Positions 51,742-62,216 are shown, counted from the stretch's first letter. The stretch is 64,000 nt of DNA from Gilliamella bombicola (GCF_900094945.1 NZ_FMAQ01000009.1:23649-87648), one strand, 5' to 3'. Numbers and translations are program-made. The notes: generated by a model from the letters alone, not told the origin.

Positions 51742-52929
51742 TTAAATTTTTCCTTTTTCTTTTAATTCATTCATTATATTAGCTACATAAAGCATTTCGC
51801 CAGGTGAGCCAAGTGATATTCGGCACCAATTTGTTGCTGGTTCAAAATCTCGGCCAATCAATATAAAATTATTTTTCATTAGTTCACGATAATCTTTTAA
51901 ATCGATAGGGCTTTTGTGAAACATAAAATTAGTTTCTGATTTTAGATAGTGTAACCCTAAGTCTGATAGCGTTTTTTCCATGATTTGGCGTGATACATCA
52001 ACCGCTTTTTTTGAATAAGTCAAAAATGATTGATCATCCATAGATGTCAGCGCTGCACAAACGCCACAATAGTTGAGCTTTTCACCAGCGACATATTGAG
52101 CCATATTTTTAATATTTTCAATTGAACTAACTGCATAACCTACTCGTAATCCTGCCATAGCATGAATTTTTGAGAAGGTTTTAAGTAAGATAATATTATC
52201 GCAACCTTGTATAATTAGCTTATCGACTGATTTAAATGCAGGATCATTAACAAATTCAGCATAAGCCTCATCAACAATAAAAATTGTATTTTTAGGTTTG
52301 CTTTTGATCCAAGGTTCTATTTGATGCGTTGCAAAAATAGTTGAAGTAGGATTGTTGGGATTAACTAAATAGACAATTGAAAAACCTTTATAGTCTTCAA
52401 CTGCCTTTTGTAAACCTTTGATATCGATTTGCCAATCTGGTAAACTCGGGACTTTGGTTATATTTAAATTAAAAATCTTGGCAAAATATTCTCCATCGCT
52501 ATAGGTAAGTTCGGGAATTACTAGCTGAGTGTTGGGTTTAACAAATGCGGCAATAGCACTACGAATACCTTCTGATGAACCAGCAGTTAGCAAAATTTGA
52601 GCATCATCAACGTTATGATGTTTAGCTAAACGTTTATTAAGTAGTGGCATTTCTGCTTTGGCATATCGATTAGCTTTTGGTACGGCATTTATTGCTGCTT
52701 GTTTTGCACTTGGTGACATTCCAAGTGCATTTTCGTTGAAGTTTAGCCTTACTGGGTTGTTAACATCTGGTATTACCACCTTATCAAGCATGGGAACAGA
52801 GAATGAGACTGAGTTTTGTGCTTCTATTGCGTGAGCTTTAGATAGGAATTGATTAATAGATAGCCCTGCAATTGCTGCACTAGAAAATGTGATTAGTTTT
52901 CTTCTACTGACATTGATATTAGATACCAT
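51742..52929 (-). CDS. Tat-exported PLP-dependent aminotransferase (HisC-like)
   Basis: Class I/II aminotransferase resembling histidinol-phosphate aminotransferases. The PLP-binding lysine is Lys254 in 'TFSKIHAMAGLRVGYAV', with 'LVNPNNPTSTIF' and 'FIVDEAYAEFV'. From the ATG at 52929 (GAGG upstream) the N-terminus is 'MVSNINVSRRKLITFSS', a twin-arginine signal with a hydrophobic core and cleavage near 'KAHA', so the enzyme should be folded with cofactor and exported. A periplasmic location is unusual for this reaction; the substrate is unknown. Confidence 0.85.
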   Translation of the reverse strand: MVSNINVSRRKLITFSSAAIAGLSINQFLSKAHAIEAQNSVSFSVPMLDKVVIPDVNNPVRLNFNENALGMSPSAKQAAINAVPKANRYAKAEMPLLNKRLAKHHNVDDAQILLTAGSSEGIRSAIAAFVKPNTQLVIPELTYSDGEYFAKIFNLNITKVPSLPDWQIDIKGLQKAVEDYKGFSIVYLVNPNNPTSTIFATHQIEPWIKSKPKNTIFIVDEAYAEFVNDPAFKSVDKLIIQGCDNIILLKTFSKIHAMAGLRVGYAVSSIENIKNMAQYVAGEKLNYCGVCAALTSMDDQSFLTYSKKAVDVSRQIMEKTLSDLGLHYLKSETNFMFHKSPIDLKDYRELMKNNFILIGRDFEPATNWCRISLGSPGEMLYVANIMNELKEKGKI

Positions 52930-53121
52930 GATACACCTCATGTTTTAGTTGATACTTACGTACTTAATTATTGATGTTGCAAAATTAATACCAATTTTAA
53001 AAATTATATTTATTGCTTATTTTTAATAGAAAGATCATATGTATATGGATAAAAACAGATTTGGTTTTTTATCTGGTATTTTAATATGCACTTAATTGGT
53101 GCTTTATTGCTTAATATTAGG

Positions 53122-53160
53122 AAATAAAAAAACCAGTTACTGCTAAGTCAATAACTGGTT
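53122..53160 (-). terminator. Terminator after nifJ
   Basis: AACCAGTTA and TAACTGGTT form a 9-bp stem followed, on the minus strand, by an eight-T run; 35 bases beyond the stop. Confidence 0.8.
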
Positions 53161-53195
53161 TAATAGATTGGATAATCATAAACTATTCGTTATGA

Positions 53196-56100
53196 TCAAC
53201 TATCGGCAGGAGGCTCAATATCTGAAAAGGTAGCCAGCATTTGCAAGAATTTATATTTAGAATTCACCATTTTAGTGGAACGCTCATGCAAAGTGTTTGC
53301 AATGGTTGGCTCTAATGTTTCTAAACGGCGGAAACGCTGCTCTTTCAATAAAATGCCTGATAATAACTCGCTATTTGGTGCTTTTGAATCAAGTACCAAA
53401 CCTGGTTTACCTTCTATCATACGACGTGGATCATAACGGTAAAGAGGCCAGAAACCAGATTTAACGAGATCCTTCATTTGTTCATGTGATTTAGCAAGAT
53501 CATAACCATGCTCTTCACAAGGGCTATAAGCAATAACTAGCGATGGCCCATCATAGGCTTCGGCTTCTTGTAAGGCTTTAAGGGTTTGGTTTAGTTGCGA
53601 ACCTAACGCAACTTGCGCAACATAAACATGACCGTACATCATTACGCTGACCCCTAAATCTTTACGCGCTTTATGTTTACCTAAATCAGCAAATTTTGAT
53701 ACGGCACCCATCGGCGTTGCTTTGGACTGTTGACCCCCTGTATTGGAGTAACATTGCGTGTCTAATACCAATATATTGACGTTATCGGTTAAGCTCATGA
53801 CATGATCAAGCCCACCAAATCCAATATCGTAAGCCCAACCATCACCACCTATAGCCCAGACTGATTTATCAACTAAGTAATTGGCATCTTGGATTAACTC
53901 TTGTGCTTGTGCTGATGCTAAGTGGGCAAGTTGTTCACGTAGCAATACGATTTGTTGGCGTTTTTCAGTGATAGAGGTTTCTGATGATTTTAACGTCATT
54001 ACAATTTCTGGCGAAATGTCGCCAGCGACATAATCAAGCAAACGTAACGCACGTTTTTTATGTTGGTCATAAGTAATGCGATACCCTAATGCAAATTCGG
54101 CATTATCTTCAAATAACGAATTAGCCCAAGCAGGTCCACGACCATCGCGATCGGTGGTATAAGGTGACGACGGCAGGTTGCCGCCATAAATTGATGAACA
54201 ACCAGTGGCATTGGCAATGGCTAAATGGTCTCCATAAAGTTGTGTTAATAGCTTAATGTAAGGCGTTTCACCACATCCAGCACAAGCACCTGAATATTCA
54301 AATAAAGGAGTAAGTAATTGTGAGGTACGAACATCAATACGTTCGAGTGTTTTTATATCACGATCTGGTAATGCCATAAAATACTCAAAATTGGTGCGCT
54401 GAGTATCAAAATTGTCGATGCGCGATTGCATGTTAATAGCTTTAATTTCAAAGTTGTTGCGATCACGTGCTGGACATACTTCAACACATAAATTACAACC
54501 CGTACAATCTTCAGGTGCAACTTGTAATACATAGCGTTGACCTTTCATATCTCGGGCTTTGACTTCTAGTGAACTTAATGAGTCTGGTGCGTTGATCATA
54601 TCATCTGGCTCAACAACTTTGGCGCGAATAGCCGCATGAGGACAAGCAACTGCACAGTGATTACACTGAGTACACAGTTCAGGTTGCCAAATAGGTATCT
54701 GTTCTGCAATATTGCGCTTTTCCCATTTTGTAGTGCCTGTAGGCCATGTACCATCGGGTGGGAATGCTGATACAGGCAAATTATCACCCAAGCCAGCTAA
54801 CATCGCCGCAGTCACTGTTTTAACAAAAGTAGGGGCGTTCGTTGGTACAATAGGTGGCATGGTCGCACTGCTTTGATCAACACAACTAAGTGGAATTTGC
54901 TCCAGCGAAGCGATAGCTAAATCAAGCGCTTTCCAGTTGTTTTCAACTAAATCTTGCCCTTTACTACTGTAACTTTTAGCAATGACTTCCTTTAATTGGG
55001 TAATACTAAAATCATTTTTAAAAATTTCAGCAAGGTGAAAGAAAACCGCCTGCATAACGGTATTAATTCTTGCCCCTAAATTACATTCACGAGCAATTTT
55101 TGTTGCATTAATGATATAAAAATGTGCTCGTTTTTGAATTAATTGCACTTGTACTTCTTTAGGAAGACGGTGCCAAATTTCATCTTTGCTATATGGAGTA
55201 TTAAGCAAAAAGATTCCGTCGTCTTTTAATTTATCAACAATTTGGTATTTATCGATAAACTGATCTTGGTGGCATCCAATAAAGTGTGCACTGGTAATTA
55301 AATAAGGAGAATCAATAGGATCTAAGCTAACTCTTAAGTGAGAAGTAGTTAAACCACCCGCTTTTTTAGAGTCATAGACAAAATACCCTTGTACATAAAA
55401 AGGCGAACTATCACCAATAATTTTAATATTATTTTTTGTTGCCGACACAGTGCCATCACTACCAAGTCCATAAAATAGGGCTTCGAGTGAAGATTTTTGT
55501 GGAATAGATTGATCAGGCAATGGTAATGACAGCCCGGTAACATCATCATAAATACCAACGGTAAATCGTGGTTTAGGTTTATCTAATCCCAATTCAGTAA
55601 AAATGGCAAGCACACAACGAGGATCAAACTCTTTAGACGATAATCCATAACGCCCACCGACAATGATTGGCATGCTATTGCGTTCACCACGTGATAAGCT
55701 TTCAGCAAATGCGGTTATGATGTCTAAATAAAGCGGCTCAGCTTGTGCGCCAGGCTCTTTGGTTCTATCCAGAACGGCTATTTTGTTAACAGTATTAGGA
55801 ATAACGTTCAGTAAATGGTTAGCTGAAAAAGGGCGAAATAATCTAACGGTCACAACACCAACTTTTTCGTTTTGTTTAATTAAAACATCAACCACTTCTT
55901 TAGTCGTACTTGCTCCCGAACCCATAATGACAATAATATGTTCGGCATCGCTAGCACCATAATATTCAAAAGGTTGATATTTTCTACCCGTTTCTATTGC
56001 AAAAGCGTCCATAGCATCAACGACATGTTGATAGGTGTCATCATAATACGTATTTATTGCTTCTCGGCATTGAAAGTAGGTATCAGGATTGGCAGATGTA

Positions 56101-56738
56101 CCTCGAGTTACTGGATTATCAGGTGTTAAAGCTCGTTCACGATTGGCTTTAATTGCTTCGTGAGGTAATAATTTATGGATTTGTTCATCACTTAGTGGAT
56201 AGATTTTATTTACTTCGTGCGATGTTCTAAATCCATCAAAAAAGTGAACAAAAGGAACGCGGCTGTTTAAAGTTGCTATTTGTGAAATCAGAGCAAAATC
56301 TTGTGCTTCTTGCACAGAACTTGAACAAAGCATAGCAAAACCCGTTTGCCTAATTGCCATCACATCAGAATGATCGCCAAAAATAGATAGAGCATGAGTT
56401 GCAACAGTACGTGCGGCTACATGCAAAACAAAAGGGGTAAGTTCGCCCGCTATTTTATACAGCGACGGAATCATTAAAAGCAAACCTTGTGACGAAGTAA
56501 ACGAAGTGGCTAGTCCACCTGTCATTAATGCACCATGAACAGTTGCAATAGCACCCGCTTCGGACTGCATTTCAATTACTCTTGGCGTATCGCCAAATAC
56601 GTTTGGCTTATTAAATTCTGCCCACGTGCTAGCTTGCTCGGCCATTGTTGAGCTTGGAGTAATTGGATAAATAGCAATGACTTCGTTTGTACGATAAGCA
56701 ACGGATGACACCGCACTGTTAGCGTCTGATATGATCAT
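53196..56738 (-). CDS. nifJ: Pyruvate:flavodoxin/ferredoxin oxidoreductase
   Basis: Single-chain PFOR that converts pyruvate and CoA to acetyl-CoA and CO2, reducing flavodoxin or ferredoxin; oxygen-sensitive and typical of low-oxygen metabolism. The 1180 residues match E. coli YdbK (1174). Domain order: pyruvate-binding domain ('YPITPSSTMAEQAS', 'MQSEAGAIATVHGAL'), CoA domain, gamma domain, two [4Fe-4S] motifs (Cys689/692/695/699 and Cys745/748/751/755), then the TPP domain with 'CAGCGETPYIKLL' and 'IGGDGWAYDIGFGGLDH'. A monocistronic unit. Confidence 0.96.
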   Translation of the reverse strand: MIISDANSAVSSVAYRTNEVIAIYPITPSSTMAEQASTWAEFNKPNVFGDTPRVIEMQSEAGAIATVHGALMTGGLATSFTSSQGLLLMIPSLYKIAGELTPFVLHVAARTVATHALSIFGDHSDVMAIRQTGFAMLCSSSVQEAQDFALISQIATLNSRVPFVHFFDGFRTSHEVNKIYPLSDEQIHKLLPHEAIKANRERALTPDNPVTRGTSANPDTYFQCREAINTYYDDTYQHVVDAMDAFAIETGRKYQPFEYYGASDAEHIIVIMGSGASTTKEVVDVLIKQNEKVGVVTVRLFRPFSANHLLNVIPNTVNKIAVLDRTKEPGAQAEPLYLDIITAFAESLSRGERNSMPIIVGGRYGLSSKEFDPRCVLAIFTELGLDKPKPRFTVGIYDDVTGLSLPLPDQSIPQKSSLEALFYGLGSDGTVSATKNNIKIIGDSSPFYVQGYFVYDSKKAGGLTTSHLRVSLDPIDSPYLITSAHFIGCHQDQFIDKYQIVDKLKDDGIFLLNTPYSKDEIWHRLPKEVQVQLIQKRAHFYIINATKIARECNLGARINTVMQAVFFHLAEIFKNDFSITQLKEVIAKSYSSKGQDLVENNWKALDLAIASLEQIPLSCVDQSSATMPPIVPTNAPTFVKTVTAAMLAGLGDNLPVSAFPPDGTWPTGTTKWEKRNIAEQIPIWQPELCTQCNHCAVACPHAAIRAKVVEPDDMINAPDSLSSLEVKARDMKGQRYVLQVAPEDCTGCNLCVEVCPARDRNNFEIKAINMQSRIDNFDTQRTNFEYFMALPDRDIKTLERIDVRTSQLLTPLFEYSGACAGCGETPYIKLLTQLYGDHLAIANATGCSSIYGGNLPSSPYTTDRDGRGPAWANSLFEDNAEFALGYRITYDQHKKRALRLLDYVAGDISPEIVMTLKSSETSITEKRQQIVLLREQLAHLASAQAQELIQDANYLVDKSVWAIGGDGWAYDIGFGGLDHVMSLTDNVNILVLDTQCYSNTGGQQSKATPMGAVSKFADLGKHKARKDLGVSVMMYGHVYVAQVALGSQLNQTLKALQEAEAYDGPSLVIAYSPCEEHGYDLAKSHEQMKDLVKSGFWPLYRYDPRRMIEGKPGLVLDSKAPNSELLSGILLKEQRFRRLETLEPTIANTLHERSTKMVNSKYKFLQMLATFSDIEPPADS

Positions 56739-57344
56739 TAAAAAAACCTTATATTTTAAACTATTACGACATTACTAAATTATTATAAATTTGTATCATT
56801 GTATCAGAAACTAAGATAGCTTTTTGTTATTTTTATGTTAAATTTTTTATTATTACAACTCTAGATAAAAGTATCGATAAAAACTAAAGTAAATTAACTT
56901 AAACTGTAGAAATTATTCACGTTGTTTATTATCATTTGAGTTATTACTTATAAAAAATAAAGATCTTATAATGTATTAAATATATGATAGTTCTAGAATA
57001 TAAGACATTAAAACAAGTACTACAATTTTCTACGTAAGTTGTGTATTGATTATGGGGGAATTTATACAACTATTATTTATTTTTTAGATTATATTTTTAT
57101 AAAAAGCATTTAGGGGTATATACCGCTTAAAGCTAAGAAACTAATTATTATCAAAAAATGTTTCAAAGATAAATACTTTAATCTCAAGCCTAACAAAGTA
57201 TTACAAATAGTAACAAAAAACTAGCGAAGTCTTTTTAAGTAGTCTATAATTCAGACAATTTTGCAGTATTAATTGCTCGTTAAACGAGCTGCTAATTATT
57301 AAAAATTAAAATAAAATAAAAACTTACTTGACAGGTAGAATGTT
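56739..57344 (+). promoter_or_regulatory. Intergenic region with promoter and 5'UTR of lectin-like gene 2
   Basis: AT-rich, gene-free. TATAAT at 57245-57250, then GCTCGTT-A-AACGAGC at 57275-57289 and AGG shortly before the start. The block AACAAAAAACTAGCG upstream of the -10 is shared with the regions before the copies at 29.5 and 59.7 kb. The left half (56739-57120) shows nothing recognisable beyond the nifJ upstream region. Confidence 0.55.
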
Positions 57345-59056
57345 ATGCGCTATTCTATTATTAAGCACCAAGCACCAAGCACCAAGCACCAAGCACCAAG
57401 CACCAAGCACCAAGCACCAAGCACCAAGCACCAAGCACCAAGCACCAACACTGGCAATCTTATTCCCTAAATCTTTCTAATTATCACAGTAGTCAAAAAC
57501 AGACGCTATTCTTATTTTTGTCATTGAAGCTGGCAAAATCTCTCAAGTTGTCGCTAAAGCGCAAATTTTTATCAAAATTGTTGTTGTTTGTTGCTCCATT
57601 GTTATTATTGCCGTATTCGCTAAGTTTACAGGCATTATCAGCGCAAACTTCAGGTGTCATTCAAGGTACTGCACCGTATTTAACGTTTGATGGTGGAGCG
57701 ACCAAGGTAAAAAGTGTTGAAGGGTTGTTAAGCATAAAACTGCCGAATAGTAGTTATATACCATCAGGTATAAATAGACCACTTTACCCAAATGCAACGG
57801 TAGATACCTCAAGTGTAGACAACCCAATAGAAATGCCAAATATAACTGACACTTTCGCTGATATTCAAACCATAGTGCCTGTTTCAAATTATCCTGAAGT
57901 TTCGTTAACTAATTTGGTTAATGCGCCGTATAATTATGGCCGAGATGATGACGGGGATGAAGGCATTAATGCAACTGGCAAACTAACGATTAAATGGCAA
58001 GATAGCAGTGGTCGGGATATCACGGAACAAGTCAAAAATAACCCTAACAAACGATTAAATCTTTGCGACGCACCTTATCAACTTACCTTAATGGTAACTA
58101 ATGGTAATTTATCAACGCAGTATGGTATTCCTAATAGTAGCGATTTCACTGGAAATAAGCATAGCTATTACATTAATCCAAAAATGGACATGCCCATTGT
58201 TTGTTATGCACAGCCGAATTTATATTCAGATAACTTAGCTTGGGGATCTGAGTATGATTTAGATGGTCCTAATTGGGTTGCAAATAAGGGATTCAAAGTG
58301 ATGAATGAAGATGATCCGATAAAGAATTTTCCGACAACAGGAGCTGATAGGTTGTATTTTTATTTATTACTAGGAGGAATTACTCCAGAGCAAGTAATCG
58401 TGGCAAACGGTACAACGGTAAGTGCAGAAAGTGGTACTGGAATAAGTTTATCATTAAGTAAAGATGAGACGCCTAAATGGGAAGATTGGCTTGGAAACCC
58501 TGTTTCAGCCTATTTTGGTGGTGATAAAGGATTAAAAGTACTACTAAAAGGTCCTTCTATTAATTCAACAAATAAGGTGTTTACTCCATCATTATTTAAA
58601 CTCTATGCTGATAGTAACCATACAAAATTGTTGTATAGTTTTAAAATAGAGCGTTGGTATATTGTCCAGCCAGGCGAGTCATCAGGCTATGCTAATGCAC
58701 AACGTTTTTGCCAAAATTTAGGCAATGGTTATCGTATTCCCGATATAAATGATTATTCTAATGCCAATAATTTTGGTTGGACTGGCGGTATACCAAGAAG
58801 AAATTCGGCTTGGTATCAAAGACGTTTAAGTTACCAAGAAGGCAATCGTTGGATTGGTGGATTATTTAATGAATGGGGAAGAACTTATAACGGGACTAAT
58901 AGCTATTCTGGTAGCGACTGGGATTCTGGAGATGGTTATTGGACTGCTCAACCATCTGGTATTTATGATCAGTATATTGTTAATTCTGGTGATGGCTATA
59001 TAAACATTACTTACTTGACCCAAAGCGAAGTTAGAGTTGCTTGTGTTGTTCCTTAA
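57345..59056 (+). CDS. Secreted lectin-like adhesin family protein 2 (phase-variable, OFF)
   Basis: The natural ATG at 57345 (ATGCGC) is followed by twelve 7-bp units and, in this assembly, reaches a stop at 57468; the body is open in another frame through 57518-59056. That frame has no ATG before a TTG at 57518. The body has a signal core ('LLLFVAPLLLLPYSLSLQALS'-type; core 'LFVAPLLLLPYSL'), a mature start near 'IQGTAPYLTFDGGATK', 'NLVNAPYNYGRDDDGDEG' and a C-terminal lectin-like domain ('FCQNLGNGYRIPDINDYSNA', 'YQRRLSYQEGNRWIGGLFNEWG', 'YWTAQ', final '..ACVVP'). Thirteen or ten repeats would restore the frame. Closest paralogue is the gene at 60.2 kb. Confidence 0.75.
57363..57448 (+). repeat. 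Heptanucleotide tandem repeat (AAGCACC, 12 copies)
   Basis: Twelve perfect AAGCACC units (57363-57446) plus AA, starting six codons after the ATG. In frame they encode a seven-residue period, KHQAPST. No frame contains a stop inside the repeat. This is a classic simple-sequence contingency tract. Confidence 0.95.
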
Positions 59057-59164
59057 AATAATGCAATATTAAAAAATATTGAAGATGTAAAAAACGATAA
59101 CAGGTAATATACATATCTACTATGTAAATACGAATTTAGTAGAATACCGAGTATTTCTAAAATT

Positions 59165-59198
59165 ACTAGGCGGAGTATTATATAAAATTCTGCCTAGT
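59165..59198 (+). terminator. Hairpin after lectin-like gene 2
   Basis: ACTAGGCGGA pairs with TCTGCCTAGT (one G-T) about 110 bases after the stop; the T-tail is weak. Confidence 0.45.
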
Positions 59199-59786
59199 TT
59201 GAGGATGGTTATTGTAACAATATTGATATGAAAGTCAAAATGTTAGCAATAAAAATAATTATTTATTTGAGAGTGATGAAAAATTTTTTATCAAAGATTA
59301 ATTAAATTTTAATTTTACAAAAAAAAACTACTCAAGAGCTTAAAAAGCAAATAAATACTGAAAGGAATAACCACAATCAGACATAGCCAAAATTGGCATG
59401 CTTTGTTACTTATTTAATTATTATAGCTAAAGGCATTCAGATATTTTTAATAAAGATTTACCCACTGCTATTGCAAATAAGCTTAATTGATTGTTTTTTT
59501 GATTAATTTTAAAAGCGTTCAGAAGGAAAATTGATTTTATTTAATTTTTCATTTGTTATTTTTAACCAAACATAACACCCAAAGAACTGTTTTCAAAAAT
59601 ATCATAGAGATAATCACATTAAACCCTAAGGCTAACAAAGTATTACAAATAGTAACAAAAAACTAAAGAAGTCATTTTAAGTAGTCTATAATTCAAACAC
59701 TTTTGCAGTATTAATTGCTCATTAAATGAGCTGATTATTATTAAAAATATAAATAAAATAAAAACTTACTTGAAAGATGGCATGTT
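59199..59786 (+). other. Gene-free region with solo element end and promoter of truncated copy
   Basis: Contains a sequence at 59519-59562 (AAAATTGATTTTATTTAATT...) resembling the right terminal repeat of the structured element, then TATAAT at 59687-59692 and the hairpin GCTCATT-A-AATGAGC at 59717-59731. The spacing from the element end to the start codon (~225 bases) matches that before gene 1 (~230). The rest of the region shows nothing. Confidence 0.5.
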
Positions 59787-59927
59787 ATGCGCTATTATAT
59801 TAGCCATAAGCATTGGCAATCTTATTCCCTAAATCTTTCTAATTATCAAAGTAGTCAAACACAGACGCTATTCTTCTTTTTGTCATTGAAACTGGCAAAA
59901 TATCTCAAATTGTCGCTAAAGCGATAA
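59787..59927 (+). pseudogene. Truncated leader of a lectin-like family gene
   Basis: Homologous to the 5' end of gene 2 (ATGCGCTATT...) but without the repeat tract; only AAGCA is left. The ATG is in frame with the conserved leader ('SYSLNLSNYQSSQTQTLFFF' region) and stops after 46 codons at 59925, just before the position of the signal core end. Everything beyond is lost. It shows that ATGCGC is the ancestral start and fixes the functional frame. Confidence 0.7.
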
Positions 59928-60248
59928 AATATGTAAAAATGGACTATTTACAAAATAGTTCATTTTTTAAATTTTGCTTTGCAAAACATATTCAGAAATC
60001 TATACCACGTGGTTATTAAAAACGCCGAAAAAAGTGTGTTTTAGAGGACTATTTTAACCATAAATATCCCAAAGATATCTTCAATCAAAACATTAACAAA
60101 GCTTTACAAAATTTAAATTGAAAAGGAATAGCGAACTAAAATTAAGCGGTCTATAATTCGCACGTTTTATATAAATTAAGATCATTAAACGAGCAAATGG
60201 CTATAAAAACATAAATTAAACAAAATATTATGCGATAGGTGGAATATT
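59928..60248 (+). promoter_or_regulatory. Promoter region of lectin-like gene 3
   Basis: AT-rich gene-free region; TATAAT at 60152-60157, a partial remnant of the family hairpin (ATCATTAAACGAGC near 60181), and AGGTGG before the ATG at 60249. Confidence 0.5.
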
Positions 60249-61820
60249 ATGTTTTACCATAGAAAAAAGCAGTCATATATTCTAAATCTTTTTAATTATT
60301 ACAGTAGTCAAAAGCAAAATCTTTCCTCACTTTTATTATTGAACTTAACGGACTTATCAAAGCCCTCGTTGTTTTTTGCACCATTTTTGTTATTACCGTG
60401 TTCTTTGAGTTTACAGGCATTATCGGTGCAAACTTCAAACGTCATTCAAGGAACAGCCCCGTATTTAACGTTTGATGATGGAGCCACTAAGGTAATGAGT
60501 TTTGAAGGGGCATTAGGTATAAAATTGGCAAATATCAGCTATATACCACAAGGTATCAATAGCACGCTTTATCCAAATGCAATTGTTGATACATCAAACA
60601 TAAATAACCCAATTGAGATGCCAAACACAACCTATACTTTTGCGGATATCCAAACGATCGTACCTATTGCAAGTTACCCTAATATCTCGTTAACTAACTT
60701 GGTTAATGCGCCATATAACTATGGGCGAGATGATGATGGAGATGGAGATGGATCTATCAATGCAACAGGTAATTTGACGATTAAATGGCAAGATAGCAGT
60801 GGTAAAGATATTACGGAGGACGTTAAAGCTAACCCAAATATGGAATTAAATTTTTGTAATGCACCTTATCAGCTCACATTAAGTACAACGAGTGGCTATT
60901 TATCAACTGAATACGGTATACCTAAAACTACTTACTTTAATAATGCGAACCATAGTTACTATATTAATCCGAATCGAATAAATGCAAAAGTCTGTTTTGC
61001 TCAACCAAGTTTACATGCACAACAAGGTGATGAACAAAAAGAATATTGGGTTAGAAAAAAAGGTTTTAAAGTGCAACCATTTAACAACCCAACCAATAAT
61101 TTTCCAACGACAGGCTCAAATAAAATGTTTTTCTACCTGCTGTTGGCTGGTATTACACCAGAGCAAGTTATTGCAGTCAATGGCTCAACAGTACAGGGAA
61201 CTGGAGGGAACGTAACATTGCAATTAAGTGCGGCAACCACACATGGTTGGGGAAGTATTAGTTACCCAGAGAGGGAGCGAGCTCTAAAGGTTGAACTAAT
61301 TGGGCCGACTCGAAACTCGACAAATACAAGATTCTTACCAACAGAGTTTAAATTATATTCTGATAATATTGGTGGTCACTTAATTTATAATTTTAAAATA
61401 GAGCGTTGGTTTATACCTCGCCCTGGACAAGTAAATGGGTATTTGAATGCTCAAAATTTTTGTAGAAGTTTAGGGTATGGTTATCGGATTCCTGGCGTTG
61501 AGGATTATACTAATGCGAATCGCCCAGATATTGGTTGGAATAATGGTATACCAGGCAGAAATATCGATATGTACCGAAGAGCTTTAAGTTACCGAGACGG
61601 TAACCGCTGGGTTGGAGGATTCTTTAATGAGTGGGGAGTTATGAGCGACGCAAATAGTGGTTATCCTGGTACTGATTGGAGCGTCTACGACTATTGGGCT
61701 TATCAAGCGCGAGGCGGGAATGAATGGTATAGCGTTGGTTCGGGTGGTGGTAACATTAATACTACTGCTATTTCTAGTCATTTATATAATACTAATAGAG
61801 CAGCGTGTGTAAGCCCTTAA
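60249..61820 (+). CDS. Secreted lectin-like adhesin family protein 3 (repeat-free)
   Basis: A 523-residue secreted protein: a ~35-residue polar leader ('YILNLFNYYSSQKQNLSS'), a hydrophobic core ending 'CSLSLQALS', mature start 'VIQGTAPYLTFDDGATK', the middle block 'NAPYNYGRDDDGDGDG' and the C-terminal lectin-like domain ('FCRSLGYGYRIPGVEDYTNA', 'YRDGNRWVGGFFNEWG', final '..AACVSP'). It resembles gene 2 closely over most of its length. The start ATG is directly in frame and no repeats are present, so this copy should be constitutively translatable. No membrane anchor or autotransporter barrel was seen. Function inferred as adhesion or glycan binding. Confidence 0.8.
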   Translation: MFYHRKKQSYILNLFNYYSSQKQNLSSLLLLNLTDLSKPSLFFAPFLLLPCSLSLQALSVQTSNVIQGTAPYLTFDDGATKVMSFEGALGIKLANISYIPQGINSTLYPNAIVDTSNINNPIEMPNTTYTFADIQTIVPIASYPNISLTNLVNAPYNYGRDDDGDGDGSINATGNLTIKWQDSSGKDITEDVKANPNMELNFCNAPYQLTLSTTSGYLSTEYGIPKTTYFNNANHSYYINPNRINAKVCFAQPSLHAQQGDEQKEYWVRKKGFKVQPFNNPTNNFPTTGSNKMFFYLLLAGITPEQVIAVNGSTVQGTGGNVTLQLSAATTHGWGSISYPERERALKVELIGPTRNSTNTRFLPTEFKLYSDNIGGHLIYNFKIERWFIPRPGQVNGYLNAQNFCRSLGYGYRIPGVEDYTNANRPDIGWNNGIPGRNIDMYRRALSYRDGNRWVGGFFNEWGVMSDANSGYPGTDWSVYDYWAYQARGGNEWYSVGSGGGNINTTAISSHLYNTNRAACVSP

Positions 61821-61936
61821 TATGATGAAGTAATTTGCTCGTTGGTCACAAAACAATAGCTAAATAAAATTTATTAAATGGTACAGTTATACGTTTGCAA
61901 ATTGTTACGGCTGGCAATAACAATCTGAAAAGGGAG

Positions 61937-61980
61937 CATATTATCCATCTAATTCATTATATTAATGGATGGATAATATG
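61937..61980. repeat. Perfect 13-bp inverted repeat
   Basis: CATATTATCCATC (61937-61949) and GATGGATAATATG (61968-61980) pair perfectly across 18 bases, between lectin-like gene 3 and a purM fragment. It could be a terminator without a T-run or a trace of a mobile element end. Confidence 0.55.
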
Positions 61981-61990
61981 AAAATACAAT

Positions 61991-62216
61991 TTATTTTATT
62001 ACAACACGCTCGCCTGATGTAGCGTGTTTAATTTTACCTAATAACCACGCCTTTTCGCCATGGTTATTTAGTAAGCTAATCGCTTTATCGGCTGACTGTT
62101 TAGGTAATGTGACAATTAAACCAACACCGCAGTTGAAAGTTCGGTACATTTCGTGACGATCAACATTGCCTGCTTGTTGTAGCCAATTAAAGATGGCTGG
62201 CCATTGCCAACTTGCT
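61991..62216 (-). pseudogene. purM: 3' fragment of purM (AIR synthetase)
   Basis: About 74 codons match the C-terminus of phosphoribosylaminoimidazole synthetase: '[17 protein letters not shown]', '[15 protein letters not shown]' and 'ERVVIK' at the end. Homology stops abruptly near 62216, where an unrelated frame on the other strand begins. The remaining ~270 residues are missing, so this is a recombination remnant; an intact purM is expected elsewhere. Confidence 0.85.
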
